A DNA stretch of 16,836 nucleotides, from contig DLXW01000077.1 of assembly GCA_003448685.1 (NCBI GenBank), positions 2,306 through 19,141 of the forward strand. The letters run 5' to 3'. This DNA comes from Cyanothece sp. UBA12306. Lineage in GTDB: Bacteria; Cyanobacteriota; Cyanobacteriia; Cyanobacteriales; Microcystaceae. Under the pieces are notes generated by a model. The model had not been told where the DNA came from. It made no database searches and worked only from the letters and a program-made list of their open reading frames with translations. A program made the translations under genes and the position numbers. Positions 6,149-13,431 of this stretch are shown piece by piece (positions within the stretch are counted from its first letter, which is position 1; every line of letters starts with the position of its first letter).

Positions 6149-8101
6149 ATGGAATTAATCGGGACAAGTAGCCCCAATGAGAATACAATTATTTTTGATG
6201 AGGCAGCCTATGCCGTTCGTCAACTAAGTCCAGACGATCTTGCTGCCAAGCGAGGAGATCGCTTTACAATAACCTTATTTACTAATCGCTACCGACCCAA
6301 TCACCAAATCACAATTCGTAACAATGTAGATGGATGGACGAGAGATATTTTTGGGGTTTATACTTTTGGGGGCTGGAATTTTACCCTTGAACGTTCCAAT
6401 TATCCAGCCGGACTTGAATTCAAATTTGTTCTCGATGGTCAGTATTGGATGGAAGGGAATAATCTTTTTGTGACCAATCAATTTGATCATAACTTTACCG
6501 ATGATCCCCAACAGTTTCCTGAAATTTTTAACCCGACTATTATCTTTCCTAATGCTCCTTCAAAGTTTCTTCATGGATACGATAATCTCAGAAATGAGGA
6601 TGGTTTATCTGAACAAGAACGGTTCCCAGGTAACCGTGATCAATCTATTCTGTATGATGTCATCATCATTGGTTCAGGAATGGGTGGAGGTATTCTCGCA
6701 GATGCTTTAAGTGATGCGGAACGCAACATTGATGTTTTAGTTCTTGATGTGGGAAGTTTACATACTCCGACCCATCTGAGCAATGTCTATGCAGATTGGG
6801 ATGAGATTACCAATGAGCGTCAGGTGGGACATTATGAATTAGAACCTGGTAGTAATTTTCTGTTTGGTGCGCAAATGGCTCTTGGTGGTCGTTCGATCTA
6901 TTGGTCTGGAATTATTTTACGAATGCAAAATTGGGAGTATTCTTATTGGCCTAACTCGATTCAAACTTTTCTCCAAGACGAAGGGGGAAAGGGATATGAA
7001 CGGGCTGAGATCCTGATGAGAAAGAGAAAATACCTGGGCCAATTCCAAGAAAGGGTAATTAGTCGCTTAAAAAATCGTTTACCAGACCTAAATATTGAGG
7101 ATTTACCGCGATCGCGTCATCAACCAGATCTCAACGCCCAAAATCAAATTGATAGTGTTTTGTTTAATTCAACAGGGGTTTTCTCCACCGCCGATTTATT
7201 GTCAGATTCCAAAGCTTTTGTTGGGGCAACTGGTTCAGAAAATCTCACCATTAATCTAAATCATTTAGTGACCGAAATTAAGCCTAATCCTGATAACCCT
7301 CAAGAAGTACAACAAGTGGTGTGTCAAGATTTGGCCAGTAATACTACCCGTACCTATCGAGGAAAGGTAATTGTTCTGGCAGCAGGTTCGGTCGAAAGCC
7401 CAAAAATATTTCAGCAGAGCAATCTGACTGATGATTCTGGCAAAGTTGGAGTAGGTTTAACGGATCATCCCTATTTATTTTCATCCCAATATACAATCCC
7501 TAGAGATAATCCCCTCTGGGGCGATCTCAATCATTCTAAAGTGTTACTTTGGGCGGGGAATGCCAGCAAAAATAATTATCCCTTCTACGCCGAACTTTTG
7601 ATTAACCCTTGGTATTGGACAGTACGGCGAGCGGATGATGATCTTTGGCAACGTCAGCCTGAAGAGTTAAGGACAACTCAAATAACCATGAAATTTGGCT
7701 TCTCCAATGAGTTAGTTGACGATAATTGGGTCAGATCTCAAGGAACAGATCTTAAGGCTAAAATTAAGGTTAACAATCTATTTTTGTCTGATCAAGCCAA
7801 AGAACAAGCTCGTCTGTTCCGCAATCGAATTTTAGATGCTTTGGAGATACCAGGCGATCGCAATCAAGGAATGGGTTTAGCACAACATGGTGGTACGATT
7901 AACCATTCTGGCGGTACTTTAAGAATTGGTTCTCGTGGTCAGGGCGTAGTAGATGAAAATCTTCGTTTTCATAACTATGATAATCTTTACGCTGCGGATG
8001 TCTCGGTTTTTCCTTATATTCCTACAGCCAATCCTTCTTTAACTTTAGGGGCTTTGGCACTTCGCTTATCTGATCATCTCAAGACTCGATTTGGATTGTA
8101 G
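6149..8101 (+). CDS. GMC-type FAD oxidoreductase with N-terminal beta-rich domain
   Basis: An FAD-dependent alcohol/sugar-type dehydrogenase or oxidase of 650 residues. The flavin domain starts at about 169 with YDVIIIGSGMGGG (GxGxxG at 175-180), followed by GGRSIYWSG (246-254) at the isoalloxazine and AAGSVESP (411-418). The C-terminal part has AQHGGT with H580, the expected catalytic His, and the family motif NPSLTLGALAL with N628 as the second active-site position. What is unusual is the first 130 residues: aromatic-rich beta strands (DGWTRDIFGVYTFGGWNFTL and FKFVLDGQYW) that look like a carbohydrate-binding or E-set sandwich, not part of the GMC fold. GAGG at 6137-6140, eight bases before the ATG, supports the start. 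There is no signal peptide. Electron acceptor and substrate are unknown; a sugar-linked substrate is inference from the extra domain. It lies 106 bases after the cyclase gene, same strand. Confidence 0.9.
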   Translation: MELIGTSSPNENTIIFDEAAYAVRQLSPDDLAAKRGDRFTITLFTNRYRPNHQITIRNNVDGWTRDIFGVYTFGGWNFTLERSNYPAGLEFKFVLDGQYWMEGNNLFVTNQFDHNFTDDPQQFPEIFNPTIIFPNAPSKFLHGYDNLRNEDGLSEQERFPGNRDQSILYDVIIIGSGMGGGILADALSDAERNIDVLVLDVGSLHTPTHLSNVYADWDEITNERQVGHYELEPGSNFLFGAQMALGGRSIYWSGIILRMQNWEYSYWPNSIQTFLQDEGGKGYERAEILMRKRKYLGQFQERVISRLKNRLPDLNIEDLPRSRHQPDLNAQNQIDSVLFNSTGVFSTADLLSDSKAFVGATGSENLTINLNHLVTEIKPNPDNPQEVQQVVCQDLASNTTRTYRGKVIVLAAGSVESPKIFQQSNLTDDSGKVGVGLTDHPYLFSSQYTIPRDNPLWGDLNHSKVLLWAGNASKNNYPFYAELLINPWYWTVRRADDDLWQRQPEELRTTQITMKFGFSNELVDDNWVRSQGTDLKAKIKVNNLFLSDQAKEQARLFRNRILDALEIPGDRNQGMGLAQHGGTINHSGGTLRIGSRGQGVVDENLRFHNYDNLYAADVSVFPYIPTANPSLTLGALALRLSDHLKTRFGL

Positions 8102-8109
8102 ATCTATAA

Positions 8110-8487
8110 TTAAGGCGGTGGTGATGTCGACTGACTAATTTCGATAATATTACCATCAGGATCTTTGGTAAAAAAAGCCTTTCTTCCTGAACGGCTTTTT
8201 TGTACTAAATAACCCTTACTTTCTAAATTTTCAATAGCTTCATCAAGATTATCAACTCCTAAAGCAAGATGATTATTGCGTCCCCACTGCTCCTGATTAG
8301 GTAAAACTATGTTTAAGTTATCATGAACGATTAAGTGAATTTGATACTCTCCCACTTGATACCAAACCCCTGGATATTTTAAGACTCGATTAACCTTTTC
8401 TAATCCTAAAATTTCTCCATAAAAATGTTCTGATTTTTCTAAATCAGATACTAGCATAGCTGTATGAAGACAATGAGTAATTTTCAT
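8110..8487 (-). CDS. VOC family (glyoxalase/dioxygenase fold) protein
   Basis: 125 residues forming two beta-alpha-beta-beta-beta modules, the usual length for a single-chain VOC protein. The first module starts ITHCLHTAMLVSDLEKSEHFY, and the second HLALGVDNLDEAIENL. Likely metal ligands are H8, H73 and E116 (in DPDGNIIEIS), the His-His-Glu spacing of glyoxalase I and related enzymes. The closest functional guess is a lactoylglutathione lyase-like or dioxygenase-like enzyme; the substrate cannot be told. The gene converges on the GMC gene with an 8-base gap and lies 54 bases after prfA on the same strand, with its own possible promoter between. Confidence 0.88.
   Translation of the reverse strand: MKITHCLHTAMLVSDLEKSEHFYGEILGLEKVNRVLKYPGVWYQVGEYQIHLIVHDNLNIVLPNQEQWGRNNHLALGVDNLDEAIENLESKGYLVQKSRSGRKAFFTKDPDGNIIEISQSTSPPP
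8170..8205. terminator. Possible bidirectional terminator-like hairpin inside the VOC gene
   Basis: AAAAAAGCC (8171-8179) pairs with GGCTTTTTT (8193-8201), with three further pairs after a one-base bulge (8168-8170 with 8203-8205). The loop is 13 bases. An A run before and a T run after make it read as a terminator on both strands. It lies about 70 bases past the GMC stop and so could end that transcript, but it is inside coding sequence and has only three G-C pairs in its core. Confidence 0.3.
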
Positions 8488-8514
8488 GATTATCTCAATC
8501 TTTGAGCAATAAAA

Positions 8515-8523
8515 ACTATAGCA
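8515..8523 (-). promoter_or_regulatory. Possible extended -10 promoter of the VOC gene
   Basis: On the minus strand this reads TG-C-TATAGT, an extended -10 element. The start would fall near 8508, giving a short leader of about 20 bases to the ATG at 8487. No clear -35 is visible. Confidence 0.35.
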
Positions 8524-8541
8524 AGTCCCCCATTTTTTATC

Positions 8542-9654
8542 TTAATTAAGAGATTCAGCAGTTTCTGGGGAAGCAGCTAATTCTTCAAGACGTTCTTGTT
8601 GATCTTGACTAATACAAGATTGAATTATTTCGTCAATATCTCCTTCTAAAGCTGGATTTAAACTAAAGTTTTGTCCGAGACGATGATCTGTTACCCGATT
8701 ATCTTTATAGTTGTAAGTCCGAATTTTCTCTGATCTGGCCCCTGTTCCTACCTGAGACTTGCGCATGGAACTAACTTCGTCTTGTTGTTCTCGTAACTTA
8801 GCTTCATACAATTTAGCTCGTAAAATCTGCATTGCTCTTTCGCGGTTTTGTAACTGCGATCGCTCTTCAGTACAAAAAATCCGAAGACTTAAGGGTTTAT
8901 AAAACAAATCCACTGCTGTTTCTACCTTGTTGACGTTCTGTCCACCTGCACCCCCCGAACGCGCTGTGGAGATTTCTACGTCTTTGGGATCAATCTCAAT
9001 TTCTACTTCGTCTACTTCTGGCATAATTGCCACAGTTGCGGTTGAAGTGTGAACTCTTCCCCCTGCTTCGGTTACGGGAACCCGTTGGACTCGATGGACT
9101 CCTGCTTCGAATTTTAGCTTACTGTAAACCCTTTCCCCTTGAATTTCGAGGATTGCTTCCTTAAATCCTCCCATATCTGCTAAAGACTCACTAATGAGCT
9201 TCACTGTCCACTTTTGGGATTCTGCATAGCGTGAATACATTCTTACTAAATCTCCAGCCCAAATACTGGCTTCATCGCCTCCAGTTCCGGCACGAATTTC
9301 TAGCATAATATTCTTATCATCGTTAGGATCACGAGGTAAGAGGAGAATTTTTAGTTTTTTCTCTAGCTCTTCTAATTTTTCTTCTAATTCTTCCACTTCT
9401 AAGGTAGCCATTTCCCGCAATTCGGGATCTCCTCCCGCGTCTTTGAGGATTTGTTTGGCTCCTGCTAATTCCTCCTGAGTTTGTTTCCAGGTATCAAAAG
9501 TCCCCACTGTTTCTTCGAGAGAGGAACGAAGTTTGGCTACCCGTTGTAATTCATCGGGATTGGTGGCAATATCGGGATCAGCTAAGCGATGGGTTAACTC
9601 TTGATAGGTTTGGTCAACCGATTGTAATTTGTCTAATAGGTAGGATTCTGCCAT
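8542..9654 (-). CDS. prfA: Peptide chain release factor 1
   Basis: Recognises UAA and UAG stop codons and triggers hydrolysis of peptidyl-tRNA on the ribosome. The 370 residues carry the RF1-specific tripeptide PVT (193-195, in [13 protein letters not shown]), which distinguishes it from RF2 (SPF). The catalytic GGQ is at 237-239 in [17 protein letters not shown]; its Gln is the residue methylated by PrmC. The N-terminal domain (1-110) contains a long Glu/Lys-rich helix (85-103) forming the usual coiled region. Start at 9654 ([10 protein letters not shown]) matches the family's N-terminus. Unlike the common arrangement with rpmE or prmC nearby, neither is in this window. Confidence 0.98.
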   Translation of the reverse strand: MAESYLLDKLQSVDQTYQELTHRLADPDIATNPDELQRVAKLRSSLEETVGTFDTWKQTQEELAGAKQILKDAGGDPELREMATLEVEELEEKLEELEKKLKILLLPRDPNDDKNIMLEIRAGTGGDEASIWAGDLVRMYSRYAESQKWTVKLISESLADMGGFKEAILEIQGERVYSKLKFEAGVHRVQRVPVTEAGGRVHTSTATVAIMPEVDEVEIEIDPKDVEISTARSGGAGGQNVNKVETAVDLFYKPLSLRIFCTEERSQLQNRERAMQILRAKLYEAKLREQQDEVSSMRKSQVGTGARSEKIRTYNYKDNRVTDHRLGQNFSLNPALEGDIDEIIQSCISQDQQERLEELAASPETAESLN

Positions 9655-9690
9655 AGGGTTTTTTTGCTTTAAAATACTATTAATTTAACT

Positions 9691-9699
9691 ATAATAACA
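9691..9699 (-). promoter_or_regulatory. Possible extended -10 promoter of prfA
   Basis: On the minus strand this reads TG-T-TATTAT, about 37 bases before the prfA ATG. No strong -35 is seen. The palindrome CTTCATGAAG (9708-9717) lies at the -35 side and could be an operator; both are pattern guesses. Confidence 0.3.
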
Positions 9700-9752
9700 G
9701 TTCTCATCTTCATGAAGCATAAAAGTTACTGATTTTGGGGATTGTCAACTCT

Positions 9753-9828
9753 ATTTTAGATTTTGGATTTTGGATTTTGGATTTTCCCCTGCTTGAAAGA
9801 CTTCGGGCTTGCTGATTTTAGATTTTGG
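9753..9828. repeat. Heptamer tandem repeats ATTTTGG/ATTTTAG, two clusters
   Basis: The first cluster reads ATTTTAG, three copies of ATTTTGG, then a degenerate ATTTTCC (9753-9787). The second has ATTTTAG and ATTTTGG (9815-9828). Both begin with the same ATTTTAG-ATTTTGG order, so the second looks like a partial duplicate of the first. This is the short tandemly repeated repetitive type seen between cyanobacterial genes. Confidence 0.75.
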
Positions 9829-10054
9829 ATTCATGATTATAGGATTTTCTGCTGCTTTTTTCTGCTAATATTCAGTGAGCGATCGCTTTCTTTACTTTAG
9901 ATCAGATTAGTTTTAATTAATAATGATTAGCCCAAGAAAACTTACTACAAATAGCTTAAGATATCATTGATCAACACTTTCTGAGATAATTGAGATCAAA
10001 GTCAAAAAACCCTAACATTTTTATGAGATTTTAAGCTTCTCAAACCTAATTTTG

Positions 10055-10060
10055 TATAGT
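10055..10060 (+). promoter_or_regulatory. Weak -10 candidate for the GH57 gene
   Basis: TATAGT matches five of six -10 bases. No -35 is evident at 16-18 bases upstream. A start near 10067 would give a leader of about 100 bases. Confidence 0.25.
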
Positions 10061-10154
10061 ATGATTCAAATAGGGAAACAATATTCCTTAACTAAAGATG
10101 TGAGAAGTATCGAACAATTTTCCGTAGCTCAGATTTTTCAACATTTTAAGACTC

Positions 10155-10160
10155 AAAGGA
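10155..10160 (+). promoter_or_regulatory. Ribosome binding site of the GH57 gene
   Basis: AAAGGA seven bases before the ATG at 10168. Clear Shine-Dalgarno sequences are rare among the genes here, so this one supports the chosen start. Confidence 0.6.
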
Positions 10161-10167
10161 AAGCAGT

Positions 10168-11658
10168 ATGATTGCAGTAGCACCATCGTCTAAAGCAGAA
10201 GATATACAAGGGCTAAAACATGGATTACCTCCAATTAGCGGTTGGGAACAAGACATCGCTTCAATAGTTCAACATGATGAACCCATCTTTGCACCAATCA
10301 GCAACATTGACATTAACCAGGTTAAAGCTGGATTTGCTTGCGCTCTTCATATGCACCAACCTACGGTTCCTGCGGGGCATAACGGGGAGTTAATTTCTAA
10401 TCTCCAATATATGTTTGAACATCAAGGAGAAGGGGATAATCACAATGCGGGAACCTTCGCTTGGTGTTATAGTCGTATAGCAGATTTTGTCAAAGAACTA
10501 GCTCATAATGGCTGTAATCCTCGGATTATGTTAGATTATTCGGGTAATCTCCTCTGGGGATTCCAACAAATGAATCGCCATGATATTCTCGATAACCTGA
10601 AAAGCGTTACCTGCGATCCCAATTACTATCTTAACGTCGAATGGTTAGGGACAATGTGGAGTCACGCAGTAGCTACCTCAACCCCCATTCCTGACCTTAA
10701 ACTCCAGATTCAAGCGTGGCAACACCATTTTGCTTCTATTTTTGGCTATGATGCCCTGCGACGGGTTAAAGGTTTCTCCCCACCGGAAATGCACCTTCCC
10801 AACCATCCTGATACCCTCTACGAATATATCAAAGCTCTCAAAGAGTGCGGTTATCGTTGGTTATTGGTTCAAGAGGACTCCGTTGAAAGGTTAAATGGAG
10901 ACGATTTACATAAAAATCGTGATGATAAATATGTGCCTAACCGTTTAGTAGCCTGTAATTCCCAGGGAGAAGAGATCAGTATTACCGCTTTGATTAAAAC
11001 CCAGGGTTCGGACACCAAATTAGTGGCCCAAATGCAACCCTATCATGAAGCTAAATCACGGGAACGCCAAAAAATCGGCAATATAGAGGTTCCTGGTTGT
11101 GTTTCCCAAATTGCTGACGGGGAAAATGGCGGAGTGATGATGAATGAATTTCCTGATGGTTACAAGTCCGCTTTCTATCAAGCCAAAGATCAGGGCAATG
11201 TAGTAGGTTTGAATGGAACCGAATATATCGAACTTCTCGAACAAGCAGGAGTTAACGCCGATGATTATCCCGTGTGTCAGGCCAGAGGACAACATAAAAT
11301 TTGGGCTAAAGTTGCTCGTGATCAAGTGACACCTGAAGCTTTAGCTAAAGCGATTGAAGAATTACAAGAAGCTGATCAAAATTTTCACATGGATGGGGCT
11401 TCTTGGACAAACGATCTCAGTTGGGTTAAGGGTTACGAAAACGTCTTAGAACCCATGAATCAACTCAGTGCTGATTTTCACCGGAAATTCGATTCTTTAG
11501 TAGAACAAGACCCTGGTAAGACCAGAACTCCTGAATATCAGGAAGCATTACTTTACAATATGTTAGTCGAAACCAGTTGTTTTCGTTATTGGGGACAAGG
11601 AACTTGGACTGATTACGCCCGCGAACTTTATAATCGTGGTGAAGGATTAGCTAAGTAA
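10168..11658 (+). CDS. Glycoside hydrolase family 57 protein
   Basis: A predicted alpha-glucan-active enzyme; GH57 includes amylases, branching enzymes and pullulanases. The 496 residues start with a 50-residue extension of unknown role. The catalytic (beta/alpha)7 barrel begins with CALHMHQPTVPAGHNGE, where HMHQP (61-65) is conserved motif 1. GFSPPEMHLP carries E207, which fits the catalytic nucleophile of motif 3; WTNDLSW (413-419) carries D416, a candidate for the acid/base Asp of motif 4; CFRYWGQGTW near the end fits motif 5. No signal peptide is seen, so action on cytoplasmic glycogen is a reasonable inference. Base composition looks more GC-rich than the neighbouring TPR gene. It is single-gene, with its own Shine-Dalgarno and terminator. 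Precise activity is not readable from the sequence. Confidence 0.9.
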   Translation: MIAVAPSSKAEDIQGLKHGLPPISGWEQDIASIVQHDEPIFAPISNIDINQVKAGFACALHMHQPTVPAGHNGELISNLQYMFEHQGEGDNHNAGTFAWCYSRIADFVKELAHNGCNPRIMLDYSGNLLWGFQQMNRHDILDNLKSVTCDPNYYLNVEWLGTMWSHAVATSTPIPDLKLQIQAWQHHFASIFGYDALRRVKGFSPPEMHLPNHPDTLYEYIKALKECGYRWLLVQEDSVERLNGDDLHKNRDDKYVPNRLVACNSQGEEISITALIKTQGSDTKLVAQMQPYHEAKSRERQKIGNIEVPGCVSQIADGENGGVMMNEFPDGYKSAFYQAKDQGNVVGLNGTEYIELLEQAGVNADDYPVCQARGQHKIWAKVARDQVTPEALAKAIEELQEADQNFHMDGASWTNDLSWVKGYENVLEPMNQLSADFHRKFDSLVEQDPGKTRTPEYQEALLYNMLVETSCFRYWGQGTWTDYARELYNRGEGLAK

Positions 11659-11690
11659 TTCCAGGGAAATTCTATTAGAAAAATTAAGCG

Positions 11691-11722
11691 ATCGCTCTCT
11701 AAAAATAGAGAGCGATATTTTT
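11691..11722 (+). terminator. Intrinsic terminator of the GH57 gene
   Basis: ATCGCTCTCT (11691-11700) pairs perfectly with AGAGAGCGAT (11707-11716) around a six-base loop, followed by A and five T. The left arm starts inside a HIP1 site (11688-11695). It lies 33 bases after the GH57 stop. Confidence 0.85.
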
Positions 11723-11726
11723 AGAT

Positions 11727-11732
11727 TATAAT
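11727..11732 (+). promoter_or_regulatory. -10 candidate for the TPR/Usp unit
   Basis: A consensus TATAAT 36 bases before the TPR gene ATG, just after the terminator. There is no -35 match at the proper spacing, where the terminator stem lies, so it would be a -10-only type promoter or chance. Confidence 0.35.
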
Positions 11733-11767
11733 TTAGATTACATTCGATACAAGTCTCAAAAATAACT

Positions 11768-12877
11768 ATGAAAAAGTATCTTAACTTAGGTCTTTATTTT
11801 AGTTTAACATTGGCTTTTATAGCTGTCTTTTTTTCGGTTAACCCCAGTAGTATTGCTGCTGAGATAAATCAATCAAATGGAGCATCCCCTTCTGATAAAA
11901 GCATCACCCACAGTAATAATGAACCACAGGGAGATACTCGCCAATCAGATCTAGAGATATTAATTAATAAAAGCGTTCAAGAAAGTGTTGATAGAGCTTT
12001 TAATAAAACAACATTTTGGTTAAATTTTTTATTAGCGACACAAGCTACTTTATCGGGGATTTTAGCTATTTTCTCCATAGCAGCCGCTTATTTTCTTTAT
12101 GTTATAAGAAATTCAGTTAAACAAGAGTTGACCAAAAATATAGACTTCTATTATGCCAACATATTACTACCGAAACAATTGCAAGAACTTATACCAAAAG
12201 TGCCTGAAGAAGATATACCAGAGAATATCAAAATCAAAGTAAAAAGTAAAAAAAATGAAGTAAACAAATTATTAGAATATTCTCAAGATAAAAACTTACT
12301 TACTACTCAAGATTACTTAACATTATCTTATGTTTTTTCCTTTTCAAAGGATTATGAAAAAGCTGAAGATTTAGTCAACAAATGCTTGGGTATAGATAGT
12401 GATAATTCTGAAAACTTAATTTTTCTGGGTCGTTTACTTTATTATCATGGAAAGTTTCTGAAGACACAAAATAATCAATTTTGTAAAATAAAATTCGGTG
12501 AAGCTTTAAAACCTCTTCACAAGGCTCTTGAAATTGATCCATCTTCTTGCAAAGCTTGGAATAATTTAGGATTAATTTTTGGAGAATTAGGGGAAGCAAA
12601 TAAAGAAGAAATTTGCTATGATACAGCTGTTAAAATTAATCCAAAACATGGTTTTTCTAATTACAATAAAGCCTGTAATTATTCTTTAAAAGAAGACTTT
12701 GATAAAGCTTATGAATGTCTTGTCAAAGCTTTAGAAAGTGAAAGAGATCGACTATCTAGTTCAGCTTCATCAGATGAGGATTTAAAAAACTTAAGAGAAC
12801 ATCCAATCTATAAAAAGAAGGTTGAAGATTTAATTGAAAACAAAACTATGAGAAATGTCCTTAAGGAGCTTTTTTGA
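11768..12877 (+). CDS. Membrane-anchored TPR protein
   Basis: 369 residues. Residues 1-31 look like a signal peptide or first membrane helix (MKK, hydrophobic 8-23, then SIAA). A polar Ser/Asn/Gln-rich stretch (33-60) follows, a short amphipathic helix (60-80), and a strong membrane segment at about 83-113. After this is a charged region and then tetratricopeptide repeats from about 180: SKDYEKAEDLVNKCLGIDSD, EALKPLHKALEIDPSSCKAW, and NLGLIFGELGEANKEEICYD. The final repeat (NYNKACNYSLKEDFDKAY, then LREHPIYK) has the form seen at the ends of TPR arrays. If both hydrophobic segments insert, the TPR part is cytoplasmic. It probably binds a protein partner; which one is unknown. It overlaps the stress-protein gene downstream. 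The DNA is AT-richer by eye than flanking genes, which could mean transfer. Confidence 0.8.
   Translation: MKKYLNLGLYFSLTLAFIAVFFSVNPSSIAAEINQSNGASPSDKSITHSNNEPQGDTRQSDLEILINKSVQESVDRAFNKTTFWLNFLLATQATLSGILAIFSIAAAYFLYVIRNSVKQELTKNIDFYYANILLPKQLQELIPKVPEEDIPENIKIKVKSKKNEVNKLLEYSQDKNLLTTQDYLTLSYVFSFSKDYEKAEDLVNKCLGIDSDNSENLIFLGRLLYYHGKFLKTQNNQFCKIKFGEALKPLHKALEIDPSSCKAWNNLGLIFGELGEANKEEICYDTAVKINPKHGFSNYNKACNYSLKEDFDKAYECLVKALESERDRLSSSASSDEDLKNLREHPIYKKKVEDLIENKTMRNVLKELF
12863..12868 (+). promoter_or_regulatory. Shine-Dalgarno that bears on the Usp start
   Basis: AAGGAG inside the end of the TPR gene, five bases before a TTG at 12874 and 27 bases before the ATG at 12895. The spacing fits the TTG, which overlaps the TPR stop codon as TTGA. 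Confidence 0.5.
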
Positions 12878-13332
12878 TTAAGCAAGACAAGATTATGACT
12901 ATTTCTAAAATTATGATTGCTGTTGATAGAACAGCCGCTTCATTTAAAGCAATGGACATGGGATTTTCTCTGGCGGAGTCTTTAAAAAAACCAGAAGTTT
13001 TAGTAATTCATGTAATTGATCCAGCTTGGGCAATGGGAGATCCTGATGCCGGAATTTTGCCCGAACAAGCCTTAGCTAAATTAAAACGAGAAAGTGAAAA
13101 TTTTCTCCAGCAATTAATTAAAATGTATAGTAAATCTTTAGAACCTATTTATCTAATTTTACAAGGAAAAGTAGTCACAGAAATTATAGAAGCTGCTAAA
13201 AATTATCAAGCTGATATTTTAGTTTTAGGAACTCATTCAAGAAAAGGATTGGCTAATTTATTTGTGGAGGATGTAGTCAAAGAAATTATTCCCCATTCTC
13301 CTTGTCCTATTCTTTTACCCTGTGATCAATAA
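12874..13332 (+). CDS. Universal stress protein (UspA family)
   Basis: A single Usp domain of 152 residues from TTG 12874, or 145 from ATG 12895. The first strand IMIAVDRTAAS carries the conserved Asp that contacts adenine in ATP-binding members. The C-terminal half has the DILVLGTHSRKGL stretch and ends HSPCPILL, both typical. The nucleotide loop G-2x-G-9x-G-(S/T) is degenerate: it reads G119-T-H-S122, then nine residues, then E132-D133, so the second Gly and the final Gly-Ser are all missing. This suggests the non-ATP-binding (UspA-like) branch. The start is open: the TTG has a well-placed AAGGAG and couples to the TPR gene, while the ATG leaves a cleaner N-terminus. Translational coupling to the TPR gene is likely in either case. 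Confidence 0.88.
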   Translation: MIKQDKIMTISKIMIAVDRTAASFKAMDMGFSLAESLKKPEVLVIHVIDPAWAMGDPDAGILPEQALAKLKRESENFLQQLIKMYSKSLEPIYLILQGKVVTEIIEAAKNYQADILVLGTHSRKGLANLFVEDVVKEIIPHSPCPILLPCDQ

Positions 13333-13431
13333 TCATTAATTATTCATCATAATTCTAGATCTGATAAAATAAATAAAAATCGCAATTGTTTCTTATCAAT
13401 AAATCCTAGTAATGGGATTGCAACTAGCGTT

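Larger units (their letters stand above)
9655..10167. other. Divergent intergenic region, prfA / GH57 gene
   Basis: 513 bases with no supported gene. Contents: a possible extended -10 for prfA near 9691-9699 on the minus strand; two clusters of ATTTTGG heptamers (9753-9787 and 9815-9828); a HIP1 site at 9879-9886; a weak -10 candidate for the GH57 gene at 10055-10060; and a good ribosome binding site just before 10168. A 10-base palindrome CTTCATGAAG lies at 9708-9717. I see no convincing small RNA in it. Confidence 0.6.

Noticed and set aside
8540..8551. 12-base palindrome TCTTAATTAAGA at the prfA stop codon as a terminator
   Set aside because: No G-C rich stem and no T run after it on the minus strand; the stop codon itself forms part of it.
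9753..9828. Heptamer clusters as a CRISPR array
   Set aside because: Units are 7 bases and contiguous, without unique spacers or cas genes nearby.
9879..9886. HIP1 octamer in the prfA-GH57 gap as a regulator site
   Set aside because: It is one of eleven copies in the window, mostly inside genes, so position gives no regulatory meaning.
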